Source of the DNA: Alphaproteobacteria bacterium HGW-Alphaproteobacteria-3
Lineage (GTDB): Bacteria > Pseudomonadota > Alphaproteobacteria > Parvibaculales > Parvibaculaceae
DNA length: 39,241 bases
Assembly: GCA_002842875.1 (NCBI GenBank)
Contig: PHEF01000024.1
Location: forward strand, 1-39,241
Reading direction: 5' to 3'
Shown here: positions 26,668 to 34,952 of the stretch, piece by piece
Numbering within the stretch: the first letter of the stretch is position 1
Layout of the letters: every line of letters starts with the position of its first letter
Notes under the pieces: generated by a model
Told to the model about the DNA's origin: nothing
Seen by the model: only the letters and a program-made list of their open reading frames with translations
The model's database searches: none
Translations under genes and position numbers: made by a program

Positions 26668-27957
26668 TCAGCCCCTCGTCTGCGCAAGTTGCGACGCAAC
26701 GCGCGCGCTGAGATCGCGGACGAGCCGGTCCGTATCGAGGCGGTCGCGCGCATCCGCAATCCATGGCGCAGCCGTCTCTGCCGCTGGCCCTTCGAGCGTT
26801 TCTGCTTCCGCCACCGCGCCGGCAAGATCGTGAACCTTCAGCCGTTCTTCCATGCGAGCGACCTTTGCCTCTGTCGTATCGCCCGAAATCTCGCCGGTGC
26901 GGCGAACGGTGATGAGCGATTTCGCATTGGCGGCGAAGCGCGACCACCAGCCATCTTCACCCGCATGCCGTTCGGCATCGAAAATACGCCGGGCAAGCAT
27001 CGGGAAACGCGCTTCGAGCGCGGCGCGCGTCGGCACGCCTGCGGCAGCGGCCTCGGCGAGGCCGCCAAGGGCGGGCTCGCCGGGCAAAAAGGTCTCAACA
27101 ACGCGAAGTTCCGTTTCGAAAGGCCCGGCGCTCTCCACGGCGCGGGCAAGATTAGCAAGCGCCAGACCGAGCGCGGCGCGCGCTGCGGCGTCGGGATCTT
27201 CCTCGGCTTGCTCAAGCGCGCCAACCCGCTCTTCCATTTTTTCCACATCGGGTGCGAGCGCGGCGAGACGGAGATCGAGCGCCCGCACCAGCGCATCGAT
27301 GCTGCCGACCTGGTCCGCGATACCGGCAGGCGGCAGGCTCTGCGATATTTCGCCGACCTTGCTTTCAAGGCCGCGCATCGAGGAGCGCGTGTCGTTGAGC
27401 GCCGATTTGAGTTGCTGCGTATCGGCGGCCAGCGCGTCGATCTGTTCGCGAAGCGCGACCGCGCTGTCCGGCGTTTGGGACGCTGCGGCAATATCCTCCT
27501 CAAGCCGGTCGAGGCGTCCGCCGAGAGAGGCGATCGTCGCGCCGGTCTCGTTCGCACGCACTTCGGCTCCGCTTTCGAGCGCGGCGAGACGCCGTTCGAA
27601 AGCGCCCGCAGCATCCCGGTCTCCCGCGCGCTCGGGCAAGCCGACGGACCAGACCGCCACCAGCGCGACGGCGGCGCCGCCCAGCCCGGCAACTCCGGCC
27701 GCAAGCACCAGCGGAAACGGTGATCGGGGCGCTTTCGGTGCTGCCGCCTTTTCCGTCCGCTCCGCTTCGGGATCGCTGCCGGTATCCTCGGAAATATGTT
27801 CGGCCGTCCCCTCGAGGATGCGCGGCTCCTTCTGACGCCTCGCCGAATGCGAGCGCGCTTCGCCCTCGGGCTTCAGGTATTCCGCCTGCGTTTCCTCGCC
27901 GGGTTCCGATCCGGAGACGTTTTCGCCGTCCTTGTTCGTGTCGTCTGGATTGCTCAT
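26668..27957 (-). CDS. Alphaproteobacterial Mic60/mitofilin-like membrane protein
   Basis: A 429-aa protein (COG4223 type) with a charged disordered N-terminus (1-78), one membrane helix (about 80-105, PLVLAAGVAGLGGAAVALV), a long coiled-coil region (about 120-260, heptads of Leu/Ala with Glu and Arg) and a C-terminal mitofilin-like domain with ARFPMLARRIF and LAGAVAEAETLEGPA. Alphaproteobacterial homologues of Mic60, the MICOS protein that shapes mitochondrial cristae, sit at exactly this spot between hemD and hemY. A role in inner-membrane shaping or contact with the outer membrane is inferred from the family. Confidence 0.9.
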   Translation of the reverse strand: MSNPDDTNKDGENVSGSEPGEETQAEYLKPEGEARSHSARRQKEPRILEGTAEHISEDTGSDPEAERTEKAAAPKAPRSPFPLVLAAGVAGLGGAAVALVAVWSVGLPERAGDRDAAGAFERRLAALESGAEVRANETGATIASLGGRLDRLEEDIAAASQTPDSAVALREQIDALAADTQQLKSALNDTRSSMRGLESKVGEISQSLPPAGIADQVGSIDALVRALDLRLAALAPDVEKMEERVGALEQAEEDPDAAARAALGLALANLARAVESAGPFETELRVVETFLPGEPALGGLAEAAAAGVPTRAALEARFPMLARRIFDAERHAGEDGWWSRFAANAKSLITVRRTGEISGDTTEAKVARMEERLKVHDLAGAVAEAETLEGPAAETAAPWIADARDRLDTDRLVRDLSARVASQLAQTRG

Positions 27958-28040
27958 CTAAAGCCTTCTGGGGAGAATCCGCCGCTGATGGCCACTATAG
28001 AGCCTCAAAGCGTGCGGGTCAGGGCGAAGTTCCGGGAAAA

Positions 28041-28754
28041 TCAGGAGGGCAGCAGGCAGAGCAAACCCGCCTGGTCCGGCTGCCGTGCAATTTTCACCGT
28101 AAGACCCGGAAGACGCTCAAGCGCCGCGGCAACGGCGGGTGACAGGCAATAGGCGGCAAGCCCGCTCACACAGGCCTCAAGCCCCGCAGCGGTGACAAGC
28201 GACGCGAAGGCACGTGCCGTGCGTGGCGAATAGAGGACGACCCCGTCAAGCGTTCCGCCTTCAAGCGCTTCGCGGGCAACGCCAGGCAAGGTTTTTGCGA
28301 GCGTTGCCTCGTAGAGAACGGCGCGCTCCATTCGAAAACCCTTTGCGCCGAGCAGCGCCGCAAGATCGCCCGCAACGGCGCTTCCCGCCACATGGAGGAG
28401 CGGTCCCCCGCCGGGCGCGAGCGCTTCGGACACATGGCCGGCCAGCGCCTCGACATCACCGCCGGCCGCCTCGACATGGGCAAAGCCCGCCGCTCGCGCC
28501 GCATCGGCGCTTGCCGCGCCGACGGCGAAGACGGGAAGCTGCAGGAGCGGCCGCGCGTCCTCGCGCCGTCCCAGCGCCCGCGCACCGTTCGCGCTGGTGA
28601 CGAGGAGCGCCTGCCACGCCCCTTCCGGCAAAGGGGCGTCGTCGAAAAAGCGGATCGTGAGCAGCGGCGCCATCACCGCCTCATGGCCGAGCGCCGCCAG
28701 CGCATCGGCAAGCGGCGTGCTGTCTTCCTCCGGCCGCGTGACGAGCAGGCGCAC
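28041..28754 (-). CDS. hemD: Uroporphyrinogen-III synthase
   Basis: HemD closes hydroxymethylbilane to uroporphyrinogen III with inversion of ring D. The 237-aa product has the low sequence conservation typical of the family but the right landmarks: VRLLVTRPEEDS at the N-terminus, LLVTSANGARAL, PVFAVGAASADAARAAGF in the first half, and LDGVVLYSPRTARAF in the second. The start is a GTG at 28754, four bases after the hemC stop; an upstream ATG at 28844 would overlap hemC by 86 bases and is rejected. Operon with hemC. Confidence 0.92.
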   Translation of the reverse strand: MRLLVTRPEEDSTPLADALAALGHEAVMAPLLTIRFFDDAPLPEGAWQALLVTSANGARALGRREDARPLLQLPVFAVGAASADAARAAGFAHVEAAGGDVEALAGHVSEALAPGGGPLLHVAGSAVAGDLAALLGAKGFRMERAVLYEATLAKTLPGVAREALEGGTLDGVVLYSPRTARAFASLVTAAGLEACVSGLAAYCLSPAVAAALERLPGLTVKIARQPDQAGLLCLLPS

Positions 28755-28758
28755 GAGA

Positions 28759-29685
28759 TCAGACCGTATCGAAGAAATCGGGACCGGCTCGCCCCTTGAG
28801 TTCCCCGCCCGCATCCTCGCCCATGGCCGTCGCATCGGCGGCAAGGCCTTCTCGTTCCGTCTCGTGAATTTCCCGGCCGTCCGGCGTCAGGATCATCGCG
28901 CGAAGACGCATGCGCTCGCCGGTGATTTCGGCAAGCGCCGCAATCGGCGTGCGGCAGGAACCGTCCAGCACGGCCAGACATGCGCGTTCCGCCGCAACGC
29001 GAAGCCCTGTCTCTTCGTGGTGCAGCTTCGCCAGGAGATGTGCGGCCTCGTCATCGGCGGCGCGGCGCTCGACGCCGATAGCACCCTGTGCAACGGCAGG
29101 CAGCATGTCTTCCGGCGAAAGCGGCGCGGTGATCTTGCCGGCAAGGCCCATGCGGGTGAGGCCCGCCACTGCGAGAAAGGTTGCATCCGCAACGCCCTCG
29201 CCGAGCTTTCGAAGCCGCGTATCGACATTGCCGCGGAACGGCACCACCTCGAGGTCCGGACGCCTCGCCCGCAATTGCGCGGCGCGGCGGAGCGAGGAGG
29301 TGCCGACGCGCGCGCCTGCGGACAATTCGGCGAGCGACCCTGCGGTCAGCGAAATGAAGGCATCGCGCGGATCGGCGCGCTCGAGCAGGCAATCGATAAT
29401 GAGCCCGTCGGGCAGCAGGGTCGGCATATCCTTCATCGAATGAACGGCGACGTCGATCCGCGCGTCGGCCAGTTGCTCTTCGATTTCCTGTGTAAAAAGC
29501 CCCTTGCCACCGATTTCCGACAGGGCACGGTCCTGTACCCGGTCGCCCGCCGTGCTGATGACGACGATCTCCGTCACCTCCTCGACAGGTGCATGGCTCG
29601 CAAGGGCGATGCGGCGGGCCACCTCGTTTGCCTGTATCAGGGCGAGCTTCGATCCTCGTGTGCCGATGCGGTAGCGGCGTTGCAT
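28759..29685 (-). CDS. hemC: Porphobilinogen deaminase (hydroxymethylbilane synthase)
   Basis: HemC condenses four porphobilinogens into hydroxymethylbilane. The 308-aa protein has GTRGSKLALIQA at the start, GGKGLFTQEIE, the catalytic Asp86 in VHSMKDMP, the Arg-rich GTSSLRRAAQLRA loop and Cys244 in LDGSCRTPI, which holds the dipyrromethane cofactor. It is divergent from tsaD, the standard alphaproteobacterial arrangement, with about 120 bases between the starts for both promoters. Confidence 0.98.
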   Translation of the reverse strand: MQRRYRIGTRGSKLALIQANEVARRIALASHAPVEEVTEIVVISTAGDRVQDRALSEIGGKGLFTQEIEEQLADARIDVAVHSMKDMPTLLPDGLIIDCLLERADPRDAFISLTAGSLAELSAGARVGTSSLRRAAQLRARRPDLEVVPFRGNVDTRLRKLGEGVADATFLAVAGLTRMGLAGKITAPLSPEDMLPAVAQGAIGVERRAADDEAAHLLAKLHHEETGLRVAAERACLAVLDGSCRTPIAALAEITGERMRLRAMILTPDGREIHETEREGLAADATAMGEDAGGELKGRAGPDFFDTV

Positions 29686-29805
29686 GCAGGGTCTCTAAGG
29701 TTGTATGCCAGCGGAATATTCCGGGCGGCACGCGGCCGCTTCGGCTCCTTATAGCCCGTTCGGCCCGCCGATGAGAGAGGGCCTGGCCTTTTTTCGAGCG
29801 TTTCC

Positions 29806-30888
29806 GTGGCAGAACCCCTGACCATTCTCGGCATCGAGACAAGTTGCGACGAGACCGCCGCTGCCGTCGTGCGCTGGCGAGGCAGCGACGTGCCGGGCGA
29901 AATTCTCTCCAATGCCATCTTCTCGCAGATCGAGGACCACGCGCCTTTCGGCGGCGTGGTGCCCGAGATCGCGGCGCGTGCCCATGTCGAGCATCTGGAC
30001 GGGCTCATCGCGCGGGCGCTGAAAGACGCAGAACTCGGCTGGGACGACCTCGACGGCATAGCGGCGACGGCGGGACCCGGGTTGATCGGCGGCGTGATCG
30101 TGGGCCTCATGACCGCGAAGGGCATCGCCGCCGCCCGCGGACTTCCCTTCATTGCCCTCAACCATCTCGAAGGTCATGCGCTGACGGTTCGGATGACGGA
30201 GGCCCTGCCCTTCCCCTACCTGTTACTGCTCGTCTCTGGCGGTCACAGCCAACTTCTCGTGGTGGAAGGCGTCGGCCGGTATCGCCGCCTCGGCACGACG
30301 GTCGACGATGCGGTCGGCGAAGCCTTCGACAAGGTGGCAAAGCTCCTGGGGCTCGGTTATCCGGGCGGCCCGGCGGTCGAACGCGCGGCCCGTGACGGCG
30401 ACCCGTCGCGCTTTCCCCTGCCGCGCCCCATGAGAGGCCGGCCCGGCTACGATTTTTCCTTCTCCGGCCTCAAGACCGCCGTGCGCCAAGTAGCCGAAAG
30501 CCTCGATTTCCTGACGGACCGGGACCGGGCCGACATTGCCGCCTCTTTCCAATGCGCGGCTGCGGACGTGCTCTCGGACCGCGCCGAAAATGCGATGGCG
30601 CTCGCCAGCGAGACGATTCCGCCCGGCCACCGCCGCCTCGTTGTGGCGGGCGGCGTGGCCGCCAACATGCTGCTGCGCGAACGATTGATGGTGTCGGCTC
30701 ACGCATGCGGATACGAATTTGTTGTGCCGCCGCTGAATCTCTGCACGGATAACGGCGCGATGATCGCATGGGCGGGGGCGGAAAGGCTTGCGCTCGGACT
30801 GACGGACCCAATCGATGCCGGTCCGCGCGCGCGCTGGCCGCTCGATCCCGATGCCGCGCCCGCCCGGGGCGCCGGCGTGAAAGCCTGA
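29806..30888 (+). CDS. tsaD: tRNA N6-threonylcarbamoyladenosine transferase subunit
   Basis: TsaD (older name Gcp/YgjD) transfers the threonylcarbamoyl group to A37 of ANN-decoding tRNAs, with TsaB and TsaE. The 360-aa product begins with [15 protein letters not shown], has the metal-binding His120 and His124 in [16 protein letters not shown], and [16 protein letters not shown]. Translation starts at a GTG (29806), which gives the family N-terminus. In relatives the next gene is gpsA; here an esterase gene follows after 14 bases. Confidence 0.97.
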   Translation: MAEPLTILGIETSCDETAAAVVRWRGSDVPGEILSNAIFSQIEDHAPFGGVVPEIAARAHVEHLDGLIARALKDAELGWDDLDGIAATAGPGLIGGVIVGLMTAKGIAAARGLPFIALNHLEGHALTVRMTEALPFPYLLLLVSGGHSQLLVVEGVGRYRRLGTTVDDAVGEAFDKVAKLLGLGYPGGPAVERAARDGDPSRFPLPRPMRGRPGYDFSFSGLKTAVRQVAESLDFLTDRDRADIAASFQCAAADVLSDRAENAMALASETIPPGHRRLVVAGGVAANMLLRERLMVSAHACGYEFVVPPLNLCTDNGAMIAWAGAERLALGLTDPIDAGPRARWPLDPDAAPARGAGVKA

Positions 30889-30902
30889 GAGGATTTCCCC
30901 GA

Positions 30903-31802
30903 ATGAGTTTCCAGCTATCTCTGCTCAATCTGCTGATGCGCTGGCAGGTGAAGCGCCGTTTTCGCAAGAATCCCGACGTGCAGCTTCTGCGGCCGGTCAT
31001 GCTCCAGATGGAGCCACGCATGTCGAAGCTTCCCGCCGGTATCGCGCTCGAAGAGCTGACGCTTGGCGGCGTTGCGACGGAACGGCTGTCGGCGCCGGGA
31101 ACGAAGGATAGCGCGGCCTTCCTCTATATTCATGGTGGCGGCTTCGTCGCCGGCTCGCCGCGCACCCACAGACCTCTCACCTGGCGGCTCACCCGGGACA
31201 TCGGCATACCCGTCTATGCGATCGACTACCGCCTCGCACCCGAGCACCCCTATCCCGCGGGCCTCGACGATTGCGTCGCGGCCTATAAAGGCCTTCTCGA
31301 CAAGGGCATCCCCGCGCAATCGATCCTTGCCGGTGGCGATTCCGCGGGCGGCAATCTGACATTGGCGCTGGCGCTGCGGCTGAAGGCCGAAAGCCTGCCT
31401 CTGCCTGCGGCGCTGGTCTGTCTTTCGCCCGCGACCGACATGACCGCGAGCGGTGATTCCTACCGCACCAATGCTGAAGCCGATTCGCTCTTCGTACCGG
31501 ATATCTTCCACAGCCTGAAGCCGGTCTACTTCCCCGGCATCGACGAGCGCGATCCGTTCGTTTCGCCGCTTTATGGCGATGTCTCGGGCTTTCCGCCCAC
31601 CCTCTTCCAGCTGGGCGAGAAGGAAATGCTGCGGGACGACTCGACACGCATGGCGGCAGCACTGACGGCGGCCGGCGTCGAAACCGCGATCGAGGTCTGG
31701 CCGAAAGTCTGGCATGTCTGGCAGCTCAACGCCGACATGCTGCCGGAAGGCCGCGAGGCCATCGCTCATATCGTCCGCTTTGCGAAACAGCACCTCGCCT
31801 GA
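30903..31802 (+). CDS. Esterase/lipase of the hormone-sensitive lipase family
   Basis: A 299-aa alpha/beta hydrolase of the HSL (family IV) type. The oxyanion motif is HGGG (77-80), the nucleophile Ser147 in GGDSAGGN, the acid probably Asp245 (GEKEMLRDDS) and His271 in WHVWQ. DYRLAPEHPYPA is a family signature. Such enzymes cleave short to medium acyl esters. The first 40 residues form an amphipathic, basic N-terminal helix region that may bind lipid. It sits 14 bases after tsaD, in an apparent insertion between tsaD and gpsA, probably on the tsaD transcript. Confidence 0.93.
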   Translation: MSFQLSLLNLLMRWQVKRRFRKNPDVQLLRPVMLQMEPRMSKLPAGIALEELTLGGVATERLSAPGTKDSAAFLYIHGGGFVAGSPRTHRPLTWRLTRDIGIPVYAIDYRLAPEHPYPAGLDDCVAAYKGLLDKGIPAQSILAGGDSAGGNLTLALALRLKAESLPLPAALVCLSPATDMTASGDSYRTNAEADSLFVPDIFHSLKPVYFPGIDERDPFVSPLYGDVSGFPPTLFQLGEKEMLRDDSTRMAAALTAAGVETAIEVWPKVWHVWQLNADMLPEGREAIAHIVRFAKQHLA

Positions 31803-31813
31803 AACCAAAAAAG

Positions 31814-31912
31814 AACCCCGCCGCTTGGGGAAGCGGCGGGGCCAAGCGCCCTCCGGGGAGGAGGGCTCGGGGATCACCGGGCCTTGCTTGAGGGGAGGGA
31901 TCAAGGCCCGGT
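31814..31912 (-). terminator. Cluster of three perfect hairpins, the last a minus-strand terminator
   Basis: Three inverted repeats in series: ACCGGGCCTTG/CAAGGCCCGGT (31876-31912, 11 bp, 15-base loop), GCCCTCC/GGAGGGC (31848-31866) and CCCCGCCGCTT/AAGCGGCGGGG (31816-31841, 11 bp, GGGG loop). On the minus strand the last is followed by TTCTTTTTT, a canonical terminator for the microprotein genes. The first two have no T-tract. The plus-strand esterase gene ends at 31802, before the cluster. Confidence 0.75.
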
Positions 31913-31928
31913 CGAGGAAAACGGTGTG

Positions 31929-32054
31929 TCAGACGATGCGGGCGATGCCCGAGGTCTGCACGATCAGTACGAGCGTGTAGGCCACGAGCAGCGCGCCGGC
32001 GGCTTTGGCGACGACGCGCTCCGCGGTCTGGCGGATATTCGGCTTCTGCGTCAT
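31929..32054 (-). CDS. 41-aa membrane microprotein (second of a pair)
   Basis: A 41-aa product with a basic N-terminal half (MTQKPNIRQTAERVVAK) and one membrane helix (about residues 18-38, including LLVAYTLVLIVQ). A good ribosome site, GAAGGAA, precedes the ATG, and the codons match the GC-rich style of the genome. It shares YTL-x4-Q with the 34-aa protein encoded 62 bases upstream, so the two look like paralogues or partners. It is followed by the terminator hairpin at 31.8 kb. Family not recognised. Expression is not proven, but ribosome site, pairing and terminator all agree. Confidence 0.6.
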   Translation of the reverse strand: MTQKPNIRQTAERVVAKAAGALLVAYTLVLIVQTSGIARIV

Positions 32055-32116
32055 GTCGATCTTCCTTCTCGCATCCCGGCGGCAGCGCCGCCGGCTTGAA
32101 ATCCATTGGTGCCGGA

Positions 32117-32221
32117 TCAGGCCACGTACTGGGCGGCGATCTGGGCGGCGAAAGCCAGCGTGTAGCCGGCAATGGCGAGGGTGATGACGTGGTTCGTCAG
32201 CTTGCTGTTCAGATAGGTCAT
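32117..32221 (-). CDS. 34-aa membrane microprotein (first of a pair)
   Basis: A 34-aa product: a short polar start (MTYLNSKLTNH) and one hydrophobic helix (about residues 12-33, with AIAGYTLAFAAQIAA). AGGAGA lies 6 bases before the ATG. It shares [GA]YTL-x4-Q with the downstream 41-aa protein. Upstream are 263 bases of AT-rich, palindrome-bearing sequence and then a TetR-family gene in the same orientation, suggesting a TetR-controlled two-gene transcript. Not similar to any family I recognise; small single-helix proteins often modulate a larger membrane complex, but no partner can be named. Confidence 0.6.
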   Translation of the reverse strand: MTYLNSKLTNHVITLAIAGYTLAFAAQIAAQYVA

Positions 32222-32309
32222 GGTTCATCTCCTGATGCCGGTGAGCGGGCTTTTTTCCGGGGTCGCCCGCTGACAGGCTGGATGTAGGAGCCGCCTGAAC
32301 GAAAAACAA

Positions 32310-32363
32310 TGAATAAAATCAAAAATATTCAATCGTCAGGATTTATGTTGCCGCACTGCAACA
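32310..32363 (-). promoter_or_regulatory. Candidate operators upstream of the microprotein pair
   Basis: Two inverted repeats in an AT-rich stretch: TGAATA-N10-TATTCA (32310-32331) and TGTTGC-N6-GCAACA (32346-32363). They lie 90-140 bases upstream of the 34-aa gene and downstream of the TetR-family gene. Sites of 16-22 bases with dyad symmetry are what a TetR dimer binds, but which if either is used cannot be told. No clear -35/-10 pair was found. Confidence 0.35.
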
Positions 32364-32418
32364 CAAACCAGCACAACAGCCGCCATATTCACGCAAAATC
32401 AGTGGCTTAACAGATAGT

Positions 32419-32447
32419 GCGCCGCGATCATCATCCTGATGCGGCGC
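32419..32447 (-). terminator. Hairpin after the TetR-family gene
   Basis: GCGCCGC (32419-32425) pairs with GCGGCGC (32441-32447), extended inward by ATCA/TGAT with one bulged base, 38 bases past the TetR stop. The minus-strand tail (ACTATCTGTT) is a poor T-tract, so it may be a weak terminator or a processing or regulatory structure. Confidence 0.4.
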
Positions 32448-32484
32448 AACGAAAACAAGAAGTAATGAAAGAGTCTGGAACGAC

Positions 32485-33117
32485 TCAAGCCTCGATCGAG
32501 ACTTTCTCGGGGTCGCAGCACGCGGCGCCGGCCCTGAGCCCGGCCACGACGATCTGGTAGACACCTTCGAGCTCACGTTCAAGTTTGTGCAGCGGCAGGC
32601 GGGTGAAGAGCTGCGGGTAGCTGAATTTGAGCGTTGCGGCCTGGATCATCTCCGCCGCGAACGCCGGATCGGGCACGCTGAACTCACCCGAAAGATTGCC
32701 GAGCTCGACGATGCGGCACAGCACCTCGCGCTCGCGCGCCAGACCTTCATTATGAAACTCGGGGCGCTCGGCCGTAACGATCTGCGCCATTTCGACGATC
32801 TTTGGATCTTCCTCGAGCTTGTGGAAAGTCTCGCGCAGATCCATGAAAAGGAAATCGTGGAGCCGCTCCGAAGCACTGCGTCCCGGCATCGTCAAAATGC
32901 GCGACAGATCCTCCGCCGTCTGCATCGAAGCCTCGCGGCAGATCGCTTCCGCGATATCGAGCTTGCCCGCAAAATAGCGATAGAGATTGCCCGGCGACAT
33001 ATCGCAATCGACGGCAAGCTCGGCCATCGTTGTTTTGGTATAGCCGTAATGCGTGAAGCGGCGTTTGGCCGCCGCGATGATTTTCTGGTGCGGATCGTCT
33101 GGAGTGGTCATACACAT
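32485..33117 (-). CDS. TetR/AcrR family transcriptional regulator
   Basis: A 210-aa TetR-type repressor. N-terminal helix-turn-helix: IIAAAKRRFTHYGYTKTTMAELAVDCDMSPGN followed by LYRYFAGK (residues about 12-54), the classic TetR pattern; the C-terminal helical domain is of the TetR_C YcdC-like kind and ends in a Cys pair (AACCDPEK). The ligand is unknown. It is divergent from gpsA with about 85 bases between, and upstream of the microprotein genes on the same strand. The start is either ATG 33117 or 33111; neither has a strong ribosome site. Self-regulation and control of the downstream microproteins are inferences from position. Confidence 0.9.
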   Translation of the reverse strand: MCMTTPDDPHQKIIAAAKRRFTHYGYTKTTMAELAVDCDMSPGNLYRYFAGKLDIAEAICREASMQTAEDLSRILTMPGRSASERLHDFLFMDLRETFHKLEEDPKIVEMAQIVTAERPEFHNEGLAREREVLCRIVELGNLSGEFSVPDPAFAAEMIQAATLKFSYPQLFTRLPLHKLERELEGVYQIVVAGLRAGAACCDPEKVSIEA

Positions 33118-33201
33118 GATTGTAAGGCGGCGCGGTAAATGTTCAACGAATCGTTCAATCGTTAGCGGCAGCCACACGCAAGACCTCCCGGGAGTGCCCA
33201 T

Positions 33202-34203
33202 TTGAGCAATAAATACAACAAGATAGCGGTCGTCGGCGCAGGTGCCTGGGGCACCGCACTGGCCCAGGTCGCGGCGATGGCTGGCCGTCAGGTAACGCTC
33301 TGGGCGCGCGAGGCGGAGGTCGTGGAGAGCGTCAACGGCCTCCATGAGAACCGCCTCTTCCTGCCCGGCATCGCCCTCGACAAGGGCCTGCACGCGACCG
33401 GCGACCTCAAGGAGGTGGCCGAAGCCGACGCGATCCTCATGGTGACGCCGGCCCAGCACATGCGCCGCGTGCTGGAAGAACTGGCGCCCGGCATCGCGGA
33501 GGGAACACCCGTCATGCTCTGCGCCAAGGGCGTCGAGCAATCGACCAATTATCTGCTTACGGAGGTTCTGGCCGAAGCCATGCCGCGAGCGACGCCCGCC
33601 GTTCTCTCCGGTCCGAGTTTCGCGGCCGAGGTCGCGCGCGGACTGCCGACAGCGGTGACACTGGCCTGCGAGGACGAAGAGGTGGCCGAAGCGCTCGGCA
33701 ACGCGATCGGCCTGCCGACGTTCCGTCCCTATTATTCGTCCGACCTCATCGGCGCGGAAATCGGCGGCGCGGTAAAGAACGTACTCGCCATCGCCTGCGG
33801 CATCGTGGACGGAAAGAAATTCGGCGACAGCGCGCGAGCGGCCCTCACCACGCGCGGCTTCGCGGAACTGACAAGGCTCGGCCTCGCCATGGGCGCGCAC
33901 ATGGAAACGCTCGCCGGCCTCTCCGGTCTCGGCGACCTCATCCTCACCTGCAATTCGCCGAAGTCGCGCAACATGTCGCTCGGCATCGCGCTTGGCGAGG
34001 GCAAGACACTCGCGGAGGTGATGGGCGCGCGCAACTCGGTGAGCGAGGGTGTGCACTCGGCAACCGCCGTCATTGCGCTTGCGCGGAAATACGATATTGA
34101 AATGCCGATCGCCGAAGCGGTCGCCGCAATCGTGACGGCGAAGGCGACGGTCGACGATACGATTGCCGCGCTTCTCGCCCGCCCCTTCCGCGCCGAGACC
34201 TGA
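33202..34203 (+). CDS. gpsA: Glycerol-3-phosphate dehydrogenase [NAD(P)+]
   Basis: GpsA reduces dihydroxyacetone phosphate to sn-glycerol-3-phosphate for phospholipid synthesis. The 333-aa protein has the dinucleotide loop VVGAGAWGTALAQ, GPSFAAEVARGLPTAV, the catalytic Lys in GGAVKNVLAIACGI and RAALTTRGFAE with the substrate-binding Arg region. Translation starts at a TTG (33202) after a GGGAG site. It is followed closely by the YciI, EVE and Rieske genes on the same strand. Confidence 0.97.
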   Translation: MSNKYNKIAVVGAGAWGTALAQVAAMAGRQVTLWAREAEVVESVNGLHENRLFLPGIALDKGLHATGDLKEVAEADAILMVTPAQHMRRVLEELAPGIAEGTPVMLCAKGVEQSTNYLLTEVLAEAMPRATPAVLSGPSFAAEVARGLPTAVTLACEDEEVAEALGNAIGLPTFRPYYSSDLIGAEIGGAVKNVLAIACGIVDGKKFGDSARAALTTRGFAELTRLGLAMGAHMETLAGLSGLGDLILTCNSPKSRNMSLGIALGEGKTLAEVMGARNSVSEGVHSATAVIALARKYDIEMPIAEAVAAIVTAKATVDDTIAALLARPFRAET

Positions 34204-34225
34204 CACCAGAAACGGAAACATCGAA

Positions 34226-34510
34226 ATGCTCTTCTGCCTCATCTGCACCGACAAGCCGGACGCACTGGATCTCCGCCTCGCAAACCGCGACGCGCACCTG
34301 AAATATTGGGGCGATGCAGGCTGCGTCAGGATCGGCGGCCCCTTCACCAATGACGATCAAAGCGTCATGAACGGCTCCCTGCTGGTCATCGATGCCGCCG
34401 ACCGTGCGACCGCGGAGAAGCTCGTCGAGAACGATCCCTACAACAAGGCCGGGCTCTTTCAGCACACGGACATACGTGCCTGGAAATGGCTGCTCGGTCC
34501 GAAGGAATAG
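34226..34510 (+). CDS. YciI-like protein
   Basis: A 94-aa YciI/dimeric ferredoxin-like fold protein. The family signature is the His in NRDAHLKYWGDAG and the strand-turn RIGGPFTND, with the following GSLLVIDAADRATAEKLVENDPY. Function of this stand-alone group is not established; the gpsA-YciI-EVE order is common in alphaproteobacteria, suggesting a conserved operon. It starts 22 bases after gpsA; the ATG at 34226 is preceded by a weak purine stretch. Confidence 0.92.
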   Translation: MLFCLICTDKPDALDLRLANRDAHLKYWGDAGCVRIGGPFTNDDQSVMNGSLLVIDAADRATAEKLVENDPYNKAGLFQHTDIRAWKWLLGPKE

Positions 34511-34526
34511 GGGAGACGCAGGCGCG

Positions 34527-34952
34527 ATGGCCTACTGGCTTTTCAAATCCGAACCCTCCACCTGGTCATGGGACGACCAGAAGAAGAAGGGCGCGAAGGG
34601 CGAGCCCTGGAACGGCGTTCGCAACTACCAGGCGAACAACAACATGAAGGCGATGAAAAAGGGCGACCTCGGTTTCTTCTATCATTCGGTGGACGAGAAA
34701 CGGATTGTCGGCATCGTGCGCGTGATCGGCGAACACCGCCCCGACCCGACGGACGAGAAGGGAAAGTTCGGCCTCGTCGTCATCGAAGCGGTCGAGGACA
34801 TGCCGAAGCCCGTGACGCTGGACGATGTGAAGAAGGAGCCAGCCCTTCACGAGATGGTGCTTGCCAACAATTCGCGCCTCTCCGTGCAACCCGTGCGCGA
34901 CGAGGAATGGAAGCTCGTCTGCAAGATGGGCGGGCTGAAAAAGGCGCCGTGA
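34527..34952 (+). CDS. EVE domain protein
   Basis: A 141-aa single EVE (DUF55, PUA-like) domain, a fold that recognises modified bases in DNA or RNA. It opens with YWLFKSEPSTWSWDDQ and contains WNGVRNYQANNNMKAMKKGDLGFFYHS and VGIVRVIGEHRPDPTD, all typical. It is the household alphaproteobacterial type found next to gpsA and YciI and not a restriction-fusion type. The Rieske gene starts on its last codon (GTGA overlap). Confidence 0.95.
   Translation: MAYWLFKSEPSTWSWDDQKKKGAKGEPWNGVRNYQANNNMKAMKKGDLGFFYHSVDEKRIVGIVRVIGEHRPDPTDEKGKFGLVVIEAVEDMPKPVTLDDVKKEPALHEMVLANNSRLSVQPVRDEEWKLVCKMGGLKKAP

Noticed and set aside
28755..28844. Upstream ATG for hemD
   Set aside because: It would overlap hemC by 86 bases; the GTG at 28754 fits the family N-terminus and operon spacing.
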